Both the position numbers and the translations under genes were made by a program. From Synechococcus sp. SynAce01 (lineage in GTDB: Bacteria > Cyanobacteriota > Cyanobacteriia > PCC-6307 > Cyanobiaceae): DNA of 64,000 nt. The stretch spans positions 2,418,001 to 2,482,000 of the forward strand of contig NZ_CP018091.1 of the NCBI RefSeq assembly GCF_001885215.1, given 5' to 3'. The notes beneath the pieces were generated by a model. It was not told where the DNA came from, searched no databases, and saw only the letters and a list, made by a program, of their open reading frames with translations. This document shows positions 33,505 to 41,947 of this stretch, piece after piece (the first letter of the stretch is position 1; each line of letters opens with the position of its first letter).

Positions 33505-33680
33505 GCTGCTGTGTTGGTGACTGCCTTTCACAGTTTTCTGATCTGACTCCCTCTTCGACGTGGGAGGTCTGTCGTGACGGTGCAGTAAGCCGGCCTCGTA
33601 GCCGGACACGGATCCCCACTTTGACCTCTCCCCTGGTTCATCCAGGTCGAAACCTGGGGCAAGACGGCACAGCGGTTCAC
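33505..33680 (+). ncRNA. ssaA: 6S RNA (SsaA), regulator of RNA polymerase
   Basis: The roughly 175-base region after purK can fold with its ends paired: GCTGTG (33508-33513) with CACAGC (33668-33673). Internal stems include GCCGGCCTCGTAGCCGG and a CCTGG...CCAGG hairpin near the 3' end. A T-rich stretch (CCTTTCCTATTT) follows. In Synechococcus the 6S RNA gene ssaA is located directly downstream of purK, and no ORF here looks coding. 6S RNA mimics an open promoter and holds RNA polymerase in stationary or stressed cells. Exact ends are estimates. Confidence 0.72.
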
Positions 33681-33742
33681 CCCTTTCCTATTTCGGCCTT
33701 TTCAAAGCTCAGCCCTCCACTGATCCAAGCTCAGCTCCAGGC

Positions 33743-34018
33743 TCAGTGGGCCAGCCGGTCGAGTTCCAGCTGCAGGGTCTCTTTGTCCCAGCTGGTCACC
33801 ACAAACACCTCCTGGGCTGAGCTGGCCCGCCGGGCCACCAGCTTGTAGCCACCGGTGATCGGCGTCGATACCCTCAGCCGCAGGCGGGGGCTGCGTCCCC
33901 GTACCCGACAGATCACCGCCGGGGTCACCGTCTCGATGCCGGGTCTGGTCGCCAGGGTTTTCAGCAGCGGAATCAGCCCTTCAAGGTAGGTGCTGTGGGT
34001 GATCACCACCCGGCCCAT
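33743..34018 (-). CDS. DUF2103 family protein
   Basis: The 91-residue protein begins MGRVVITHSTYLEGLIPLLK and has IETVTPAVICRVRGRSPRLR followed by VSTPITGGYKLVARRASSAQ and EVFVVTSWDKETLQLEL. This is the DUF2103 pattern found in cyanobacteria, sometimes labelled metal-binding. The function is unknown. ATG 34018 is preferred to TTG 34033. It is convergent with the 6S RNA and directly follows clpS (gap 38 bases), so it may be co-transcribed with clpS. Confidence 0.8.
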   Translation of the reverse strand: MGRVVITHSTYLEGLIPLLKTLATRPGIETVTPAVICRVRGRSPRLRLRVSTPITGGYKLVARRASSAQEVFVVTSWDKETLQLELDRLAH

Positions 34019-34056
34019 CCCGTTGCCCCACAAAGTCCAACGCTAGCTGGCTTGCC

Positions 34057-34404
34057 TCAGGCCGGCTCCAGTGGAGCCATGGTGAGGCCCTCGCCGCCGA
34101 GTTGCTGGTGGTAGAGCTCGGCCTGTTCTTGCTGACCACACCAGACCACCGCCGAGCCTGATTGATCGATCTGATGGGCCAGCTCCCAGGCCCGATCCGA
34201 ACCCATTCCGGGAAGGATTTTCACCAGGCATTCCACGACGTGCTGAAACGTGTTCACGTCGTCGTTGAGCACCACCACCTTGAAGTGGGGATAGGGCTGT
34301 TGCTGCCGCACCCCCGCGAGGGCTGGCTGGCTACGGGTCGGGGTCGCTGTCGCACTTGCTGTTGCTGTTGCTGGATGGCTGAAGCTGCTGCTGGTTCTGG
34401 GCAT
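34057..34404 (-). CDS. clpS: ATP-dependent Clp protease adaptor ClpS
   Basis: The 115-residue protein has a low-complexity N-terminal arm (TATASATATPTRSQP) and the ClpS core FKVVVLNDDVNTFQHVVECL, with NDDVNTFQHV being the binding pocket that delivers N-degron substrates to ClpC/ClpA. The ending QAELYHQQLGGEGLTMAPLE is typical. Start ATG 34404 precedes the arm; the longer frame upstream lies opposite petN. It works with ClpP, which is encoded 2.7 kb away, on soluble protein turnover. Confidence 0.93.
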   Translation of the reverse strand: MPRTSSSFSHPATATASATATPTRSQPALAGVRQQQPYPHFKVVVLNDDVNTFQHVVECLVKILPGMGSDRAWELAHQIDQSGSAVVWCGQQEQAELYHQQLGGEGLTMAPLEPA

Positions 34405-34465
34405 GGAGGATCGAGGCAGGCCCAAGCCTAGGTAAGCTGCCTCAGCAAGCCAAAAGGGCACCGTT

Positions 34466-34567
34466 ATGTTGATCACCCTGGGTTGGGCTTCTCTCGCCGC
34501 CCTGTTCAGCTTCTCGATCGCCATGGTGGTGTGGGGACGCAACGGCGACGGCAGCATCAACTTCTGA
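34466..34567 (+). CDS. petN: Cytochrome b6-f complex subunit PetN
   Basis: A 33-codon gene, too short for most gene finders, encodes [20 protein letters not shown] then [14 protein letters not shown] single membrane helix followed by VVWGRNG is the hallmark of PetN, a small subunit needed for assembly and stability of the cytochrome b6-f complex in the thylakoid. It runs divergently from clpS and is followed 22 bases later by another small membrane protein. Recognition is by sequence alone but the match is specific. Confidence 0.93.
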   Translation: MLITLGWASLAALFSFSIAMVVWGRNGDGSINF

Positions 34568-34589
34568 GCCGACGCTCCTTCACTTCAGG

Positions 34590-34739
34590 ATGCCTGAGCT
34601 CTCCTTCGCTGGATCGACAGCACTCGCTGCGGTGGCCTCGTCTCTTCTGGTTTTCGTCACCGGGGGTGTGGTGTATCTCTCTGTTGTGGAATGGCGTGAT
34701 CGTCGTCGACGCAACAAAGCCACGCCAAAACGCCGGTGA
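34590..34739 (+). CDS. Small single-pass membrane protein (49 aa) after petN
   Basis: The gene encodes MPELSFAGSTALAAVASSLL, one membrane helix, then VYLSVVEWRDRRRR and a basic tail ending KATPKRR. Hydrophobic helix plus strongly basic C-terminus suggests a protein inserted with its tail on the stromal/cytosolic side. The final codons overlap the GTG start of the next gene in GTGA, which points to coupled translation. No family name is known to me. Its position between petN and a large membrane-anchored protein suggests a photosynthetic-membrane role; that is inference. Confidence 0.68.
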   Translation: MPELSFAGSTALAAVASSLLVFVTGGVVYLSVVEWRDRRRRNKATPKRR

Positions 34740-36205
34740 GCCTGTTGGCTGTTGCTAAGAATTGGAAGCGGCTACCCCGGCTACCCCGCCTCCCCTGGAA
34801 GGCGCTCCTGCCGGTGACCACTGTTCTGGTGGTGCTGTTGATTGCACTACCAGCTCTGCAGTTGCAGCGGTTTCCCCGCTCCAACGCCGCCGGTCTTGAG
34901 CGGCTGATGAGCGCATCGGCCCTGATCCAGAGCTTTGCGGCTGGTCCCCAGCGTCTGGTGCCGGCCCTTTGGGGCGAGCGACTCGGTCCCAGCCTCGCCC
35001 CCCGGCTTTGGGGACGGCAACGGGGCTTCTGGTGGCTGTTCTGGTCGGCCGATGGTGACCAGGCCGAGCCCTTTCTGGCCATGCCGAGCCGGACTTTCGG
35101 GGTTGCTCCTTCGGGCCCGTTGCCGGCCAACAGCTTGCGTGTCGATGACCTGGTGGTGGTCGCCCCTGATCCGCTGACCCTGCAAGTGCTTGAAGAGCAG
35201 CTGAGTCTCAGCCGGCGCCCTCCCCAGGGTCTGCAGGAGCGTTGTGTTGATCGCTTGCGTTCCGGCCAGGCGGTGGCTTGGACCAACACGGCCATGGCCC
35301 AGCTGGCTGGTCCCCTTGCCCCGTTGCTGCAGCGTTATCAGCAGGGCTGCCTCACGCTCGACAGTGACGCTTCGGGACTGCTCTGGCGGGGCGAATCCAG
35401 CGCAACGGTGGATCCGATCAGCTCCCCAGTGCCCCTGCCATCGCCGTTGGCTGCGGCCCCAAGCCCTCCCCTGCCCCCCTCCCTGCTGCTTGACGTGCGC
35501 GGTGAACGGCTTGACCTGCTGGTTCAGGACCTGTTGACCCGGCAATTAATCCGCGAACCGTTGAGCGAGCGCTACGGGCTCAGCCCTGCGCTCTCGGAGC
35601 GCCTGGCTGCGACGCCGTTTGTGTTACGCATCAAGCCCCTGCCGAGCGGCCCGTTTCAGGCCTCTCTGGATCTCCAGCTTGCTGTCGGCAAAGACCGCAG
35701 CGCCTGGGATGAATGGTTGCTTCCCCTGAGGGAAGCCCTGCTGGCCCAGGGCCTGACCCTGAAGCTGCCTGGTGAGGCCAAGCCAGCAGACCAGACCCTG
35801 CCAGAAGAACAAACCAAGCCTGCAGAACTAACCAAGCAACCGAACCCCGCCAAGCCGGGTCCGCTGCCGCCCCTGATCTGGCAGCGCCAGGACGGAACCG
35901 TGGTTGGTGGTTGGCGATGGATCACGGCTGGCGACGCAGCTGCCGCCAATCTGCTGTTTTTTCTGGGGCCACTGCCGTCTGAAGTCCCGCCCCTGATGGC
36001 GCCTGTCCCGCCTGGAGTGGCCTTGATCTTGAAGGCCCGCCCTGCAGCGCTCTCCTCCGCTTCACTGCTCCCCCAGGGATTGCCACCCGTGATCAGCCAG
36101 GCCGAGCAGCTTGAACTGTTCAGCGCTACAAAACCTAACGCGGACCAGAAGCCAGGGCCGTTGTCCTCGTTGTGGGGATCCCTACAGCTGGCGGAAGATC
36201 CCTGA
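34736..36205 (+). CDS. Membrane-anchored protein of unknown function (489 aa)
   Basis: The 489-residue protein starts at GTG 34736, overlapping the upstream stop by four bases. One membrane helix near the N-terminus (LLPVTTVLVVLLIALPALQL) anchors a large, probably periplasmic or lumenal region of alternating strands and helices. It contains MPSRTFGVAPSGPLPANSLR and LTLQVLEEQLSLSRRPP; a Lys/Pro/Glu-rich insert sits near residues 350-380. The build resembles cyanobacterial DUF3352-type proteins, which I note only as a possibility. No catalytic motif is visible. It probably belongs to an operon with petN and the 49-residue protein. Confidence 0.68.
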   Translation: MSLLAVAKNWKRLPRLPRLPWKALLPVTTVLVVLLIALPALQLQRFPRSNAAGLERLMSASALIQSFAAGPQRLVPALWGERLGPSLAPRLWGRQRGFWWLFWSADGDQAEPFLAMPSRTFGVAPSGPLPANSLRVDDLVVVAPDPLTLQVLEEQLSLSRRPPQGLQERCVDRLRSGQAVAWTNTAMAQLAGPLAPLLQRYQQGCLTLDSDASGLLWRGESSATVDPISSPVPLPSPLAAAPSPPLPPSLLLDVRGERLDLLVQDLLTRQLIREPLSERYGLSPALSERLAATPFVLRIKPLPSGPFQASLDLQLAVGKDRSAWDEWLLPLREALLAQGLTLKLPGEAKPADQTLPEEQTKPAELTKQPNPAKPGPLPPLIWQRQDGTVVGGWRWITAGDAAAANLLFFLGPLPSEVPPLMAPVPPGVALILKARPAALSSASLLPQGLPPVISQAEQLELFSATKPNADQKPGPLSSLWGSLQLAEDP

Positions 36206-36234
36206 GCGCGCAGATAGAGGTCTTGCGGCCTCGT

Positions 36235-37029
36235 TCAGCGGCTGGCGCTGGGGGCGGCAGGTTCGCTGCTGGGGCTGGTCTCACTGGCTTCGCTGGCGGC
36301 TCCTTCGCCGCTGAGTGCAGGGGTCTCAGTGGCCGCTTTGGCGCTGACCTCTTGCCGCGCCGTCAGTTCCTCAGCCTGGCGCTGGCGTCGCCGCCGATCA
36401 GCAGCCACGGTTTCCTCCATCAACTCAACGGCTTGGGCCATCTTCTCGAGATTGCCGGCGTAGAGGCTGAGGTCCTTATCAACGCGCTCTTTGAGCAGGC
36501 CCATCGTGGCGCTGATCTCGTGGGCCGACGCCTGCAGCGCTTGGGGCTCCAGGCTGCCTGCCCCTTGGGCTTGTTGCAGCAGGCTGAGCAGGCCAACGGC
36601 GAACAGGCGGGAGTAGTGGAAATCAGGGCGTTTGACCTGCTCGAGAACCCCAGCGATGGGTTCAGGTGCTCCCTCGCCCTGCGCTGAGAGCCAGCCTCGG
36701 ACCTCCTCCAGGCTGTGCTTGCCGACCATTTGAACGGCCGCCTCCCGCTCGCGGCGGAACTCGGCGGCATCGAAGCCAGCCGAGGCGCACAGAGCCACAA
36801 ACAGTGGCTCTTGCTGCGATTCGGGGCGGTAGCCCTTGGCGAAGCTGTCGAACACCTGGGTTAGGCCGGTGGCGAAGAGCGCATCACGGGCAAACCCCTT
36901 CTGGCGGCTGAGCAGGTGGAGCTCGACAAGCAGCTCATCCACCAGGCGCCGATAGAGGGGAGCAATCACATAGGGAAAGGCCTGATGAAAAGCGCGCTTG
37001 CTGTCAGCGACGGTGAGACTGGCACCCAC
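36235..37029 (-). CDS. thf1: Thf1/Psb29 photosystem II biogenesis protein
   Basis: The 264-residue protein begins [20 protein letters not shown] and has [20 protein letters not shown] followed by [20 protein letters not shown], the pattern of the Thf1/Psb29 family. A long helical C-terminal part ([20 protein letters not shown]) ends in a disordered, acidic tail. Thf1 acts with FtsH proteases in PSII repair and thylakoid maintenance, and ftsH is nearby at 38.3-40.2 kb. The start is GTG at 37029; no ATG fits. It is divergent from clpP with about 100 bases between. Confidence 0.9.
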   Translation of the reverse strand: MGASLTVADSKRAFHQAFPYVIAPLYRRLVDELLVELHLLSRQKGFARDALFATGLTQVFDSFAKGYRPESQQEPLFVALCASAGFDAAEFRREREAAVQMVGKHSLEEVRGWLSAQGEGAPEPIAGVLEQVKRPDFHYSRLFAVGLLSLLQQAQGAGSLEPQALQASAHEISATMGLLKERVDKDLSLYAGNLEKMAQAVELMEETVAADRRRRQRQAEELTARQEVSAKAATETPALSGEGAASEASETSPSSEPAAPSASR

Positions 37030-37126
37030 ACTTGGTTCCCATGATTATCTGGACCATAGCGCCGGGCACACCCCGAGTCGGCGATCGGCCTCGGTAAGAT
37101 CGAGACACTGTGTTGATGGTTTGCCG

Positions 37127-37720
37127 ATGATCCCGATCGTGATTGAGGATTCGGGCAGGGGCGAGCGCGCCTTTGATATCTATTCCCGTCTGCTTCGAGA
37201 GCGGATCATTTTCCTCGGAGAGCCCGTCACCTCGGAGTCAGCGAATCGGGTCGTGGCCCAGCTGCTGTTTCTTGAAGCCGAAGATCCCGACAAAGACATC
37301 TACCTCTACGTCAATTCACCGGGTGGATCTGTCTACGACGGTCTCGGTATTTTTGACACCATGCAGCACATCAAGCCTGATGTTCAGACTGTATGTGTCG
37401 GATTGGCGGCCAGCATGGGGGCTTTTCTGCTCAATGCTGGCGCCGCAGGCAAGCGCAGCAGCCTGCACCACTCCCGGATCATGATCCACCAGCCCCTCGG
37501 TGGTGCCCGCGGCCAAGCCAGCGACATCCGCATTCAGGCCGATGAAATTCTCTTCCTCAAAGACAAGCTGAACCGGGAGCTGGCAGCTCGCACCGGCCAA
37601 CCGCTTGCACGGATCGAGCAGGACACGGACCGTGACTTCTTCATGTCACCGGAAGAGGCCGTGACCTACGGACTGATCGACAAGGTGATTGAGCGTCGCC
37701 CGATCCGGCCAGTCAGTTGA
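37127..37720 (+). CDS. clpP: ATP-dependent Clp protease proteolytic subunit
   Basis: The 197-residue serine protease has the full triad: Ser in [16 protein letters not shown], His in [20 protein letters not shown], and Asp in [14 protein letters not shown]. It begins [20 protein letters not shown] and needs no propeptide. It forms a tetradecameric chamber fed by ClpC/ClpX, with ClpS supplied from the nearby gene. ATG 37127 is chosen because the family starts there. It is divergent from thf1, and cyanobacteria have several clpP copies; I cannot say which one this is. Confidence 0.95.
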   Translation: MIPIVIEDSGRGERAFDIYSRLLRERIIFLGEPVTSESANRVVAQLLFLEAEDPDKDIYLYVNSPGGSVYDGLGIFDTMQHIKPDVQTVCVGLAASMGAFLLNAGAAGKRSSLHHSRIMIHQPLGGARGQASDIRIQADEILFLKDKLNRELAARTGQPLARIEQDTDRDFFMSPEEAVTYGLIDKVIERRPIRPVS

Positions 37721-37795
37721 ACGGATCGAAATACAGGATTATCTATAACTTTGGCTGGCTTGTGTCATCTAGGGAGTATCATCCAAGATTAAATT

Positions 37796-37819
37796 AATCC
37801 AGATTAGCCGGTCTGGATT
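37796..37819. repeat. 8-bp inverted repeat downstream of clpP
   Basis: AATCCAGA (37796-37803) and TCTGGATT (37812-37819) flank an 8-base loop in an AT-rich gap of about 150 bases. CTGGATTGA recurs at about 37813 and 37834. No clear T-run follows. It could act as a weak terminator for clpP or a regulator site. Confidence 0.6.
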
Positions 37820-37872
37820 GAATTGATCTGGACTGGATTGATTCAAACTTGTTTTAACAGCAAGCTGGTGGG

Positions 37873-38112
37873 TCAGTCAGTTTGCTCTCCTTTGTTCTTG
37901 CCGAGTTTATTGTCTATCAGGTGGCCCTTGCTGCCTTTGAGTTCTTTCCAGAGCTGTCTGATCTCTGAATAGGCATTGTCTTGGCTGACCTTGCCATTAC
38001 TTTGGAGTCCGACAATCAGCCCCACCCTCTCGGCAAACATCTCAAGATTCTGGTGGAAGGCCACCCGTTCTGGAGTCCAGTCATCGCCGCGGTATTGGCT
38101 GAACGACTCCAT
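37873..38112 (-). CDS. Small conserved protein (DUF7219-like, 79 aa)
   Basis: From ATG 38112 the protein begins MESFSQYRGDDWTPERVAFH and continues NLEMFAERVGLIVGLQSNGK, a small acidic helical protein resembling a cyanobacterial family of about 80 residues (DUF7219 as I remember it). A longer start at 38133 adds seven residues. No membrane helix. It lies downstream of ftsH in the opposite-direction gap to clpP, on the minus strand. The function is unknown. Confidence 0.68.
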   Translation of the reverse strand: MESFSQYRGDDWTPERVAFHQNLEMFAERVGLIVGLQSNGKVSQDNAYSEIRQLWKELKGSKGHLIDNKLGKNKGEQTD

Positions 38113-38268
38113 TGGCGAGTGAGTATTGCTCAAGGTGGATAGGCGATGTATCCCACATTAGTTTGCAAGATACTGAGCTTGATGAACAATAGGTTAAGAA
38201 AATAATTCCAATGCAAGCGGAAAGCCTTGGCTTTCCGCCCCACGACCACCACCTTTGCTGGCTTGGCC

Positions 38269-40203
38269 TTAGCTGGCTTGAAGCAGGGGAGAGAAGCGCT
38301 CCTTCTCGGGAATCACGGTGAATTCGGCAACAATGCTGCGCAGTTCATCCCCATCGAGTGTTTCCTTCTCGATCAACAGTTCGACTAGGCGATCCATGCA
38401 GGCTCTGTTGCTTTCCACCAAGACGACGGTGTCGCGGTAGCAGCTGTCGACAATCAGCCTGATCTGCTCATCGATCCGCTTTGAGATCGACTCGGAGATG
38501 TCACTGCGGGTCATCAGATCGCGGCCCAGGAACACCTCCTGATTGCCACCTTCCAAGGACACCGGCCCAAGATCACTCATGCCGAAACGGGTGACCATCT
38601 GGCGGGCCATGCCGGCCACCTGCTGGATGTCACCACCGGCGCCAGTGGTCACCTCGGCATGGCCGAAGACCACGGCTTCTGCAGCTCGCCCGCCCAGGGC
38701 TCCCATGATGCGCGAGCGCAGCTGGGCACGGCTGACAAGCATCTGGTCCTCGTCAGGGGAGAACCAGGTGAGGCCCTGGGCCTGGCCGCGGGGAATCAGG
38801 GTGACTTTCTGGACGGGGTCATGTTGCTTGACCAGGGTGCCCACCAGGGCATGGCCAACCTCGTGATAAGCGATCAATCGCTTACTGCGTCCATCGGTGA
38901 GGGGCTTGCCTTCCATGCCGGCAATGACCCGATCGACCGCATCGTCGATCTCGGCGAGGGTGGTGGCTTCCTTGCGGCGCCTGGCCGTGAGGATGGCTGC
39001 CTCATTGAGCAGGTTGGCGAGATCAGCTCCGGTGAAACCTGGCGTGCGTCGCGCGATGGCTTCGAGCGAGACACCTTCAGCGAGCTTCTTGTTGCGGGAG
39101 TGGACCTTCAGGATCGACAGGCGTCCCTTGATGTCGGGAGCGTCTACGGACACCTGGCGGTCGAAACGGCCGGGGCGCAGCAGCGCCGAATCGAGCACAT
39201 CGGGGCGGTTGGTGGCCGCGATGATGATGATTCCGGTATTCCCTTCAAAGCCATCCATTTCAGTGAGCAGTTGGTTCAGGGTCTGTTCCCGTTCATCGTT
39301 GCCGCCACCGATGCCGGCACCGCGTTGCCGTCCCACCGCATCGATTTCGTCGATGAAGATCAGGCAGGGGCTGTTCTCCTTGGCGCGTTTGAATAGGTCG
39401 CGGACACGGCTGGCGCCGACTCCGACGAACATCTCAACAAATTCAGAGCCTGAGAGCGAGAAGAAGGGAACACCGGCCTCGCCGGCGATTGCCTTGGCCA
39501 AAAGCGTCTTGCCGGTTCCTGGCGGCCCCACCAACAGAAGGCCACGGGGGATTTTTGCTCCCACCGAGGTGAACCGCTCGGGCTGTTTCAAAAAGGTGAC
39601 CACTTCTTCGAGGTCTTCCTTGGCTTCTTCCACGCCGGCGACGTCATCGAATTTGACGCCGGTTTCGGCCTCCATGGCAAAACGGGCCTTGGTTTTACCG
39701 AACTGCATGGCCTGGCCAGGACCGCCGGGCATTGAGGAGGAGCGGCGGGCCAGAAAGATCAACGACCCGATCAACAGCAGTGGGAAGAGCAGGTTGCCAA
39801 GGATGCCCAAAGCCGGAGGGTTGTTCTTGGGGGGATGGATGTCGAAGCTGATCCCTTGTTGTTTGAGGGTGTTGATCAGCTCGGGTGCCAGCCCGGGCAG
39901 GTCAACCCGCAGGCGCTGGACGCGGTTATCGAGTTCAGGGTCGACAGCTTCGATCACGGCGTTGCGGCCGCCGTCATAGATGTCCACGGCTGTGACCCGC
40001 CCCGCTTCGACGTAATCGAGGAAGCGGCCATAGCTCATGCGTGCGACGGCGGTGTTGCGGGGGCCAGCCGTTGCCTGCCCCTGGGGAGCGAAACGATCGC
40101 CGCCACCACCCCCGGCTCCGTTGCCGAGCACCTGCCAGGCCAGAAACAGCGCTACGGCCAGCGGCAGCAGCCAGAGAGCGATCAGACGCCAGCGCTGATT
40201 CAT
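38269..40203 (-). CDS. ftsH: ATP-dependent zinc metalloprotease FtsH
   Basis: The 644-residue membrane protease has two N-terminal membrane helices ([20 protein letters not shown] and [20 protein letters not shown]). An AAA domain with [20 protein letters not shown] and the second region of homology [19 protein letters not shown] follows, then the zinc site [16 protein letters not shown]. FtsH hexamers degrade damaged D1 and unassembled thylakoid proteins. The whole catalytic core is intact. The closeness to thf1 and clpP suggests a proteostasis neighbourhood. Which FtsH paralogue this is cannot be told from the window alone. Confidence 0.96.
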   Translation of the reverse strand: MNQRWRLIALWLLPLAVALFLAWQVLGNGAGGGGGDRFAPQGQATAGPRNTAVARMSYGRFLDYVEAGRVTAVDIYDGGRNAVIEAVDPELDNRVQRLRVDLPGLAPELINTLKQQGISFDIHPPKNNPPALGILGNLLFPLLLIGSLIFLARRSSSMPGGPGQAMQFGKTKARFAMEAETGVKFDDVAGVEEAKEDLEEVVTFLKQPERFTSVGAKIPRGLLLVGPPGTGKTLLAKAIAGEAGVPFFSLSGSEFVEMFVGVGASRVRDLFKRAKENSPCLIFIDEIDAVGRQRGAGIGGGNDEREQTLNQLLTEMDGFEGNTGIIIIAATNRPDVLDSALLRPGRFDRQVSVDAPDIKGRLSILKVHSRNKKLAEGVSLEAIARRTPGFTGADLANLLNEAAILTARRRKEATTLAEIDDAVDRVIAGMEGKPLTDGRSKRLIAYHEVGHALVGTLVKQHDPVQKVTLIPRGQAQGLTWFSPDEDQMLVSRAQLRSRIMGALGGRAAEAVVFGHAEVTTGAGGDIQQVAGMARQMVTRFGMSDLGPVSLEGGNQEVFLGRDLMTRSDISESISKRIDEQIRLIVDSCYRDTVVLVESNRACMDRLVELLIEKETLDGDELRSIVAEFTVIPEKERFSPLLQAS

Positions 40204-40342
40204 GGAACGACCTTTAATTTTACGAATTGTAAAGCCCTGGCTTGCCGGCCGGGGCCGGTGCCTACTGGACTCTTGGCCTACTCAGTTTGTCACGGGCGGC
40301 AGGTTGAATGCCGCTTGGGCGCTGATGCCTGGGGATCGATGT

Positions 40343-40609
40343 TCAAGCAGGGCGTTTGTCGCCTTCCTCGATCATCAGTTCGGAGGCGGCTACGGTCTCC
40401 AGCAGCTCAGGCCCGCCCAGGCCATGGGTCCAGATTTCCAGTTCCGAGCCGAGCGGAGCTTCGAAGCTCAGCAACTCGAAGGGGAACACCACCCGCTCCA
40501 GATAAAACTCCTGGGGACCGCAACAGCGCACGATAATCATGCGATCGCTGGTGTTTCGGAAACCGCAGGGAAGGCGGGACACAGTTACAAAGCATCTTCG
40601 AATGCTCAT
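40343..40609 (-). CDS. DUF1830 family protein
   Basis: The 88-residue protein contains LPCGFRNTSDRMIIVRCCGP then QEFYLERVVFPFELLSFEAP and SELEIWTHGLGGPELLE, the DUF1830 pattern seen in cyanobacteria. The function is unknown. The ATG at 40609 may be too early; a start close to the CGFRNTSD segment is possible because that is where homologues begin. It is cytosolic, with no helix or signal. It lies between ftsH (140 bases downstream) and the MacB-like permease, all on the minus strand. Confidence 0.82.
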   Translation of the reverse strand: MSIRRCFVTVSRLPCGFRNTSDRMIIVRCCGPQEFYLERVVFPFELLSFEAPLGSELEIWTHGLGGPELLETVAASELMIEEGDKRPA

Positions 40610-40680
40610 CAACCCATCAATGGGCGTGGAGCGTTGGTCGCGATGGCAACCAATCGGCCTTCTTAAGAATTTGTGCTGGC

Positions 40681-41907
40681 TCAGAGGCTGCGCAGGGCCA
40701 CGATCGGATCGAGCCGGGCGGCGCGGCGGGCTGGCACCACCCCGAAGAAGAGCCCGATTCCGCCCGAGAGCGCAACGGTGAACACCACGCTGTTCATGGC
40801 GATCGCTGCCGGTAAAGGCGTGAAGCGGGCTGCTGCCCCAACAGTGGCCAGTCCCACCGCACTGCCGATCAGGCCACCAAGGCTGGCGAGCACAAGCGAC
40901 TCGACCAGAAACTGGAGAAGCACATCGCCACTGCGGGCCCCGAGTGCCTTGCGCAAGCCGATCTCCTGGGTGCGCTCACTCACCGAGACCAACATGATAT
41001 TCATGATGCCGATGCCACCCACCAGCAGGGAGACCCCGCCGATGGCTCCCAGCATCAGGGTCAGGCCGCCGGTGATCGAGCCCACGATCGAGAGCGCATC
41101 CTGTTGGGAGCGCACGGCGAAATCGTCCTCCCGCAGGATGCGGTGGCGCTGGCGCAGCAGGTTGGTGATCTGGAACTTGGCCGCTCCGGTACTGGCCTCA
41201 TTGAGCGCCTCGACGCTGATGAAGGTGAGGCTCACCCCAAAGCGGGTGCGTCCCCCCAACTTGTTGACCATGGTGCTCAGCGGGATGTAGGCAGCCTCGT
41301 CCTGATTGCTGCCAAACGCTGCGCCTTTGGGCGCCATCACGCCGATCACCTCGAACGACTGATCACGGATTCGCAGGGTCTGGCCGACGGCGGCTCCGAC
41401 CGGCAGTAACTTGTCGCGCAGGTCGGGGCCGATCACGGCCACATTGCGGGCGGATGACATGTCATCCGGGCTGAAGAAACGCCCCTGGGCCACCTCAAAG
41501 CGGCGCACGGGCAGGAATTCGGGCGTGATCCCCGATACCGACGAATTGACGCTGTTCGAGCCGGCCTGGACCACCTCGTTCAGGGTGATCTGGGGGGCCA
41601 CGCGGCTGACGCTGGGGACCTGTTCAGCAATGGCGTCGGCATCGTCGAGCACCAGGGTCCGTGGGGGTGCGATTCCTTGCCTGCGGGTATCGTTGCTGCC
41701 CGGCACGATGAACAGAACATTGGCGCCGAGGGTGTTGAGCTGGTTTTCCGCCAGGTTCTGGGCGCCCCTGCCGACCCCCACCAGAGTGATCACCGAGGCG
41801 TTGCCGATAACGATGCCTAGCATGGTGAGCAGGCTGCGCAGGCGGTTGGCCTTGAGGGTGGTTAGGGCCATCCCCACGGTTTCGGAGAGGGGAAGTTTTG
41901 CAGCCAT
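40681..41907 (-). CDS. MacB/DevC-like ABC transporter permease
   Basis: The 408-residue protein has an N-terminal membrane helix next to LRSLLTMLGIVIGNASVITL. A large periplasmic MacB-type core domain follows (VLFIVPGSNDTRRQGIAPPR through ISVEALNEASTGAAKF), then three C-terminal helices with LMLGAIGGVSLLVGGIGIMN and EIGLRKALGARSGDVLLQF. The last stretch contacts the ATPase. This family exports antibiotics, lipoproteins or glycolipids through a mechanotransmission mechanism. The partner ATPase and membrane fusion protein are not in the window. ATG 41907 is chosen over TTG 41910. Confidence 0.88.
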   Translation of the reverse strand: MAAKLPLSETVGMALTTLKANRLRSLLTMLGIVIGNASVITLVGVGRGAQNLAENQLNTLGANVLFIVPGSNDTRRQGIAPPRTLVLDDADAIAEQVPSVSRVAPQITLNEVVQAGSNSVNSSVSGITPEFLPVRRFEVAQGRFFSPDDMSSARNVAVIGPDLRDKLLPVGAAVGQTLRIRDQSFEVIGVMAPKGAAFGSNQDEAAYIPLSTMVNKLGGRTRFGVSLTFISVEALNEASTGAAKFQITNLLRQRHRILREDDFAVRSQQDALSIVGSITGGLTLMLGAIGGVSLLVGGIGIMNIMLVSVSERTQEIGLRKALGARSGDVLLQFLVESLVLASLGGLIGSAVGLATVGAAARFTPLPAAIAMNSVVFTVALSGGIGLFFGVVPARRAARLDPIVALRSL

Positions 41908-41947
41908 CAATCGCCAAGCAAGGCTCCGGCCGCCATCATGGCCAAGA

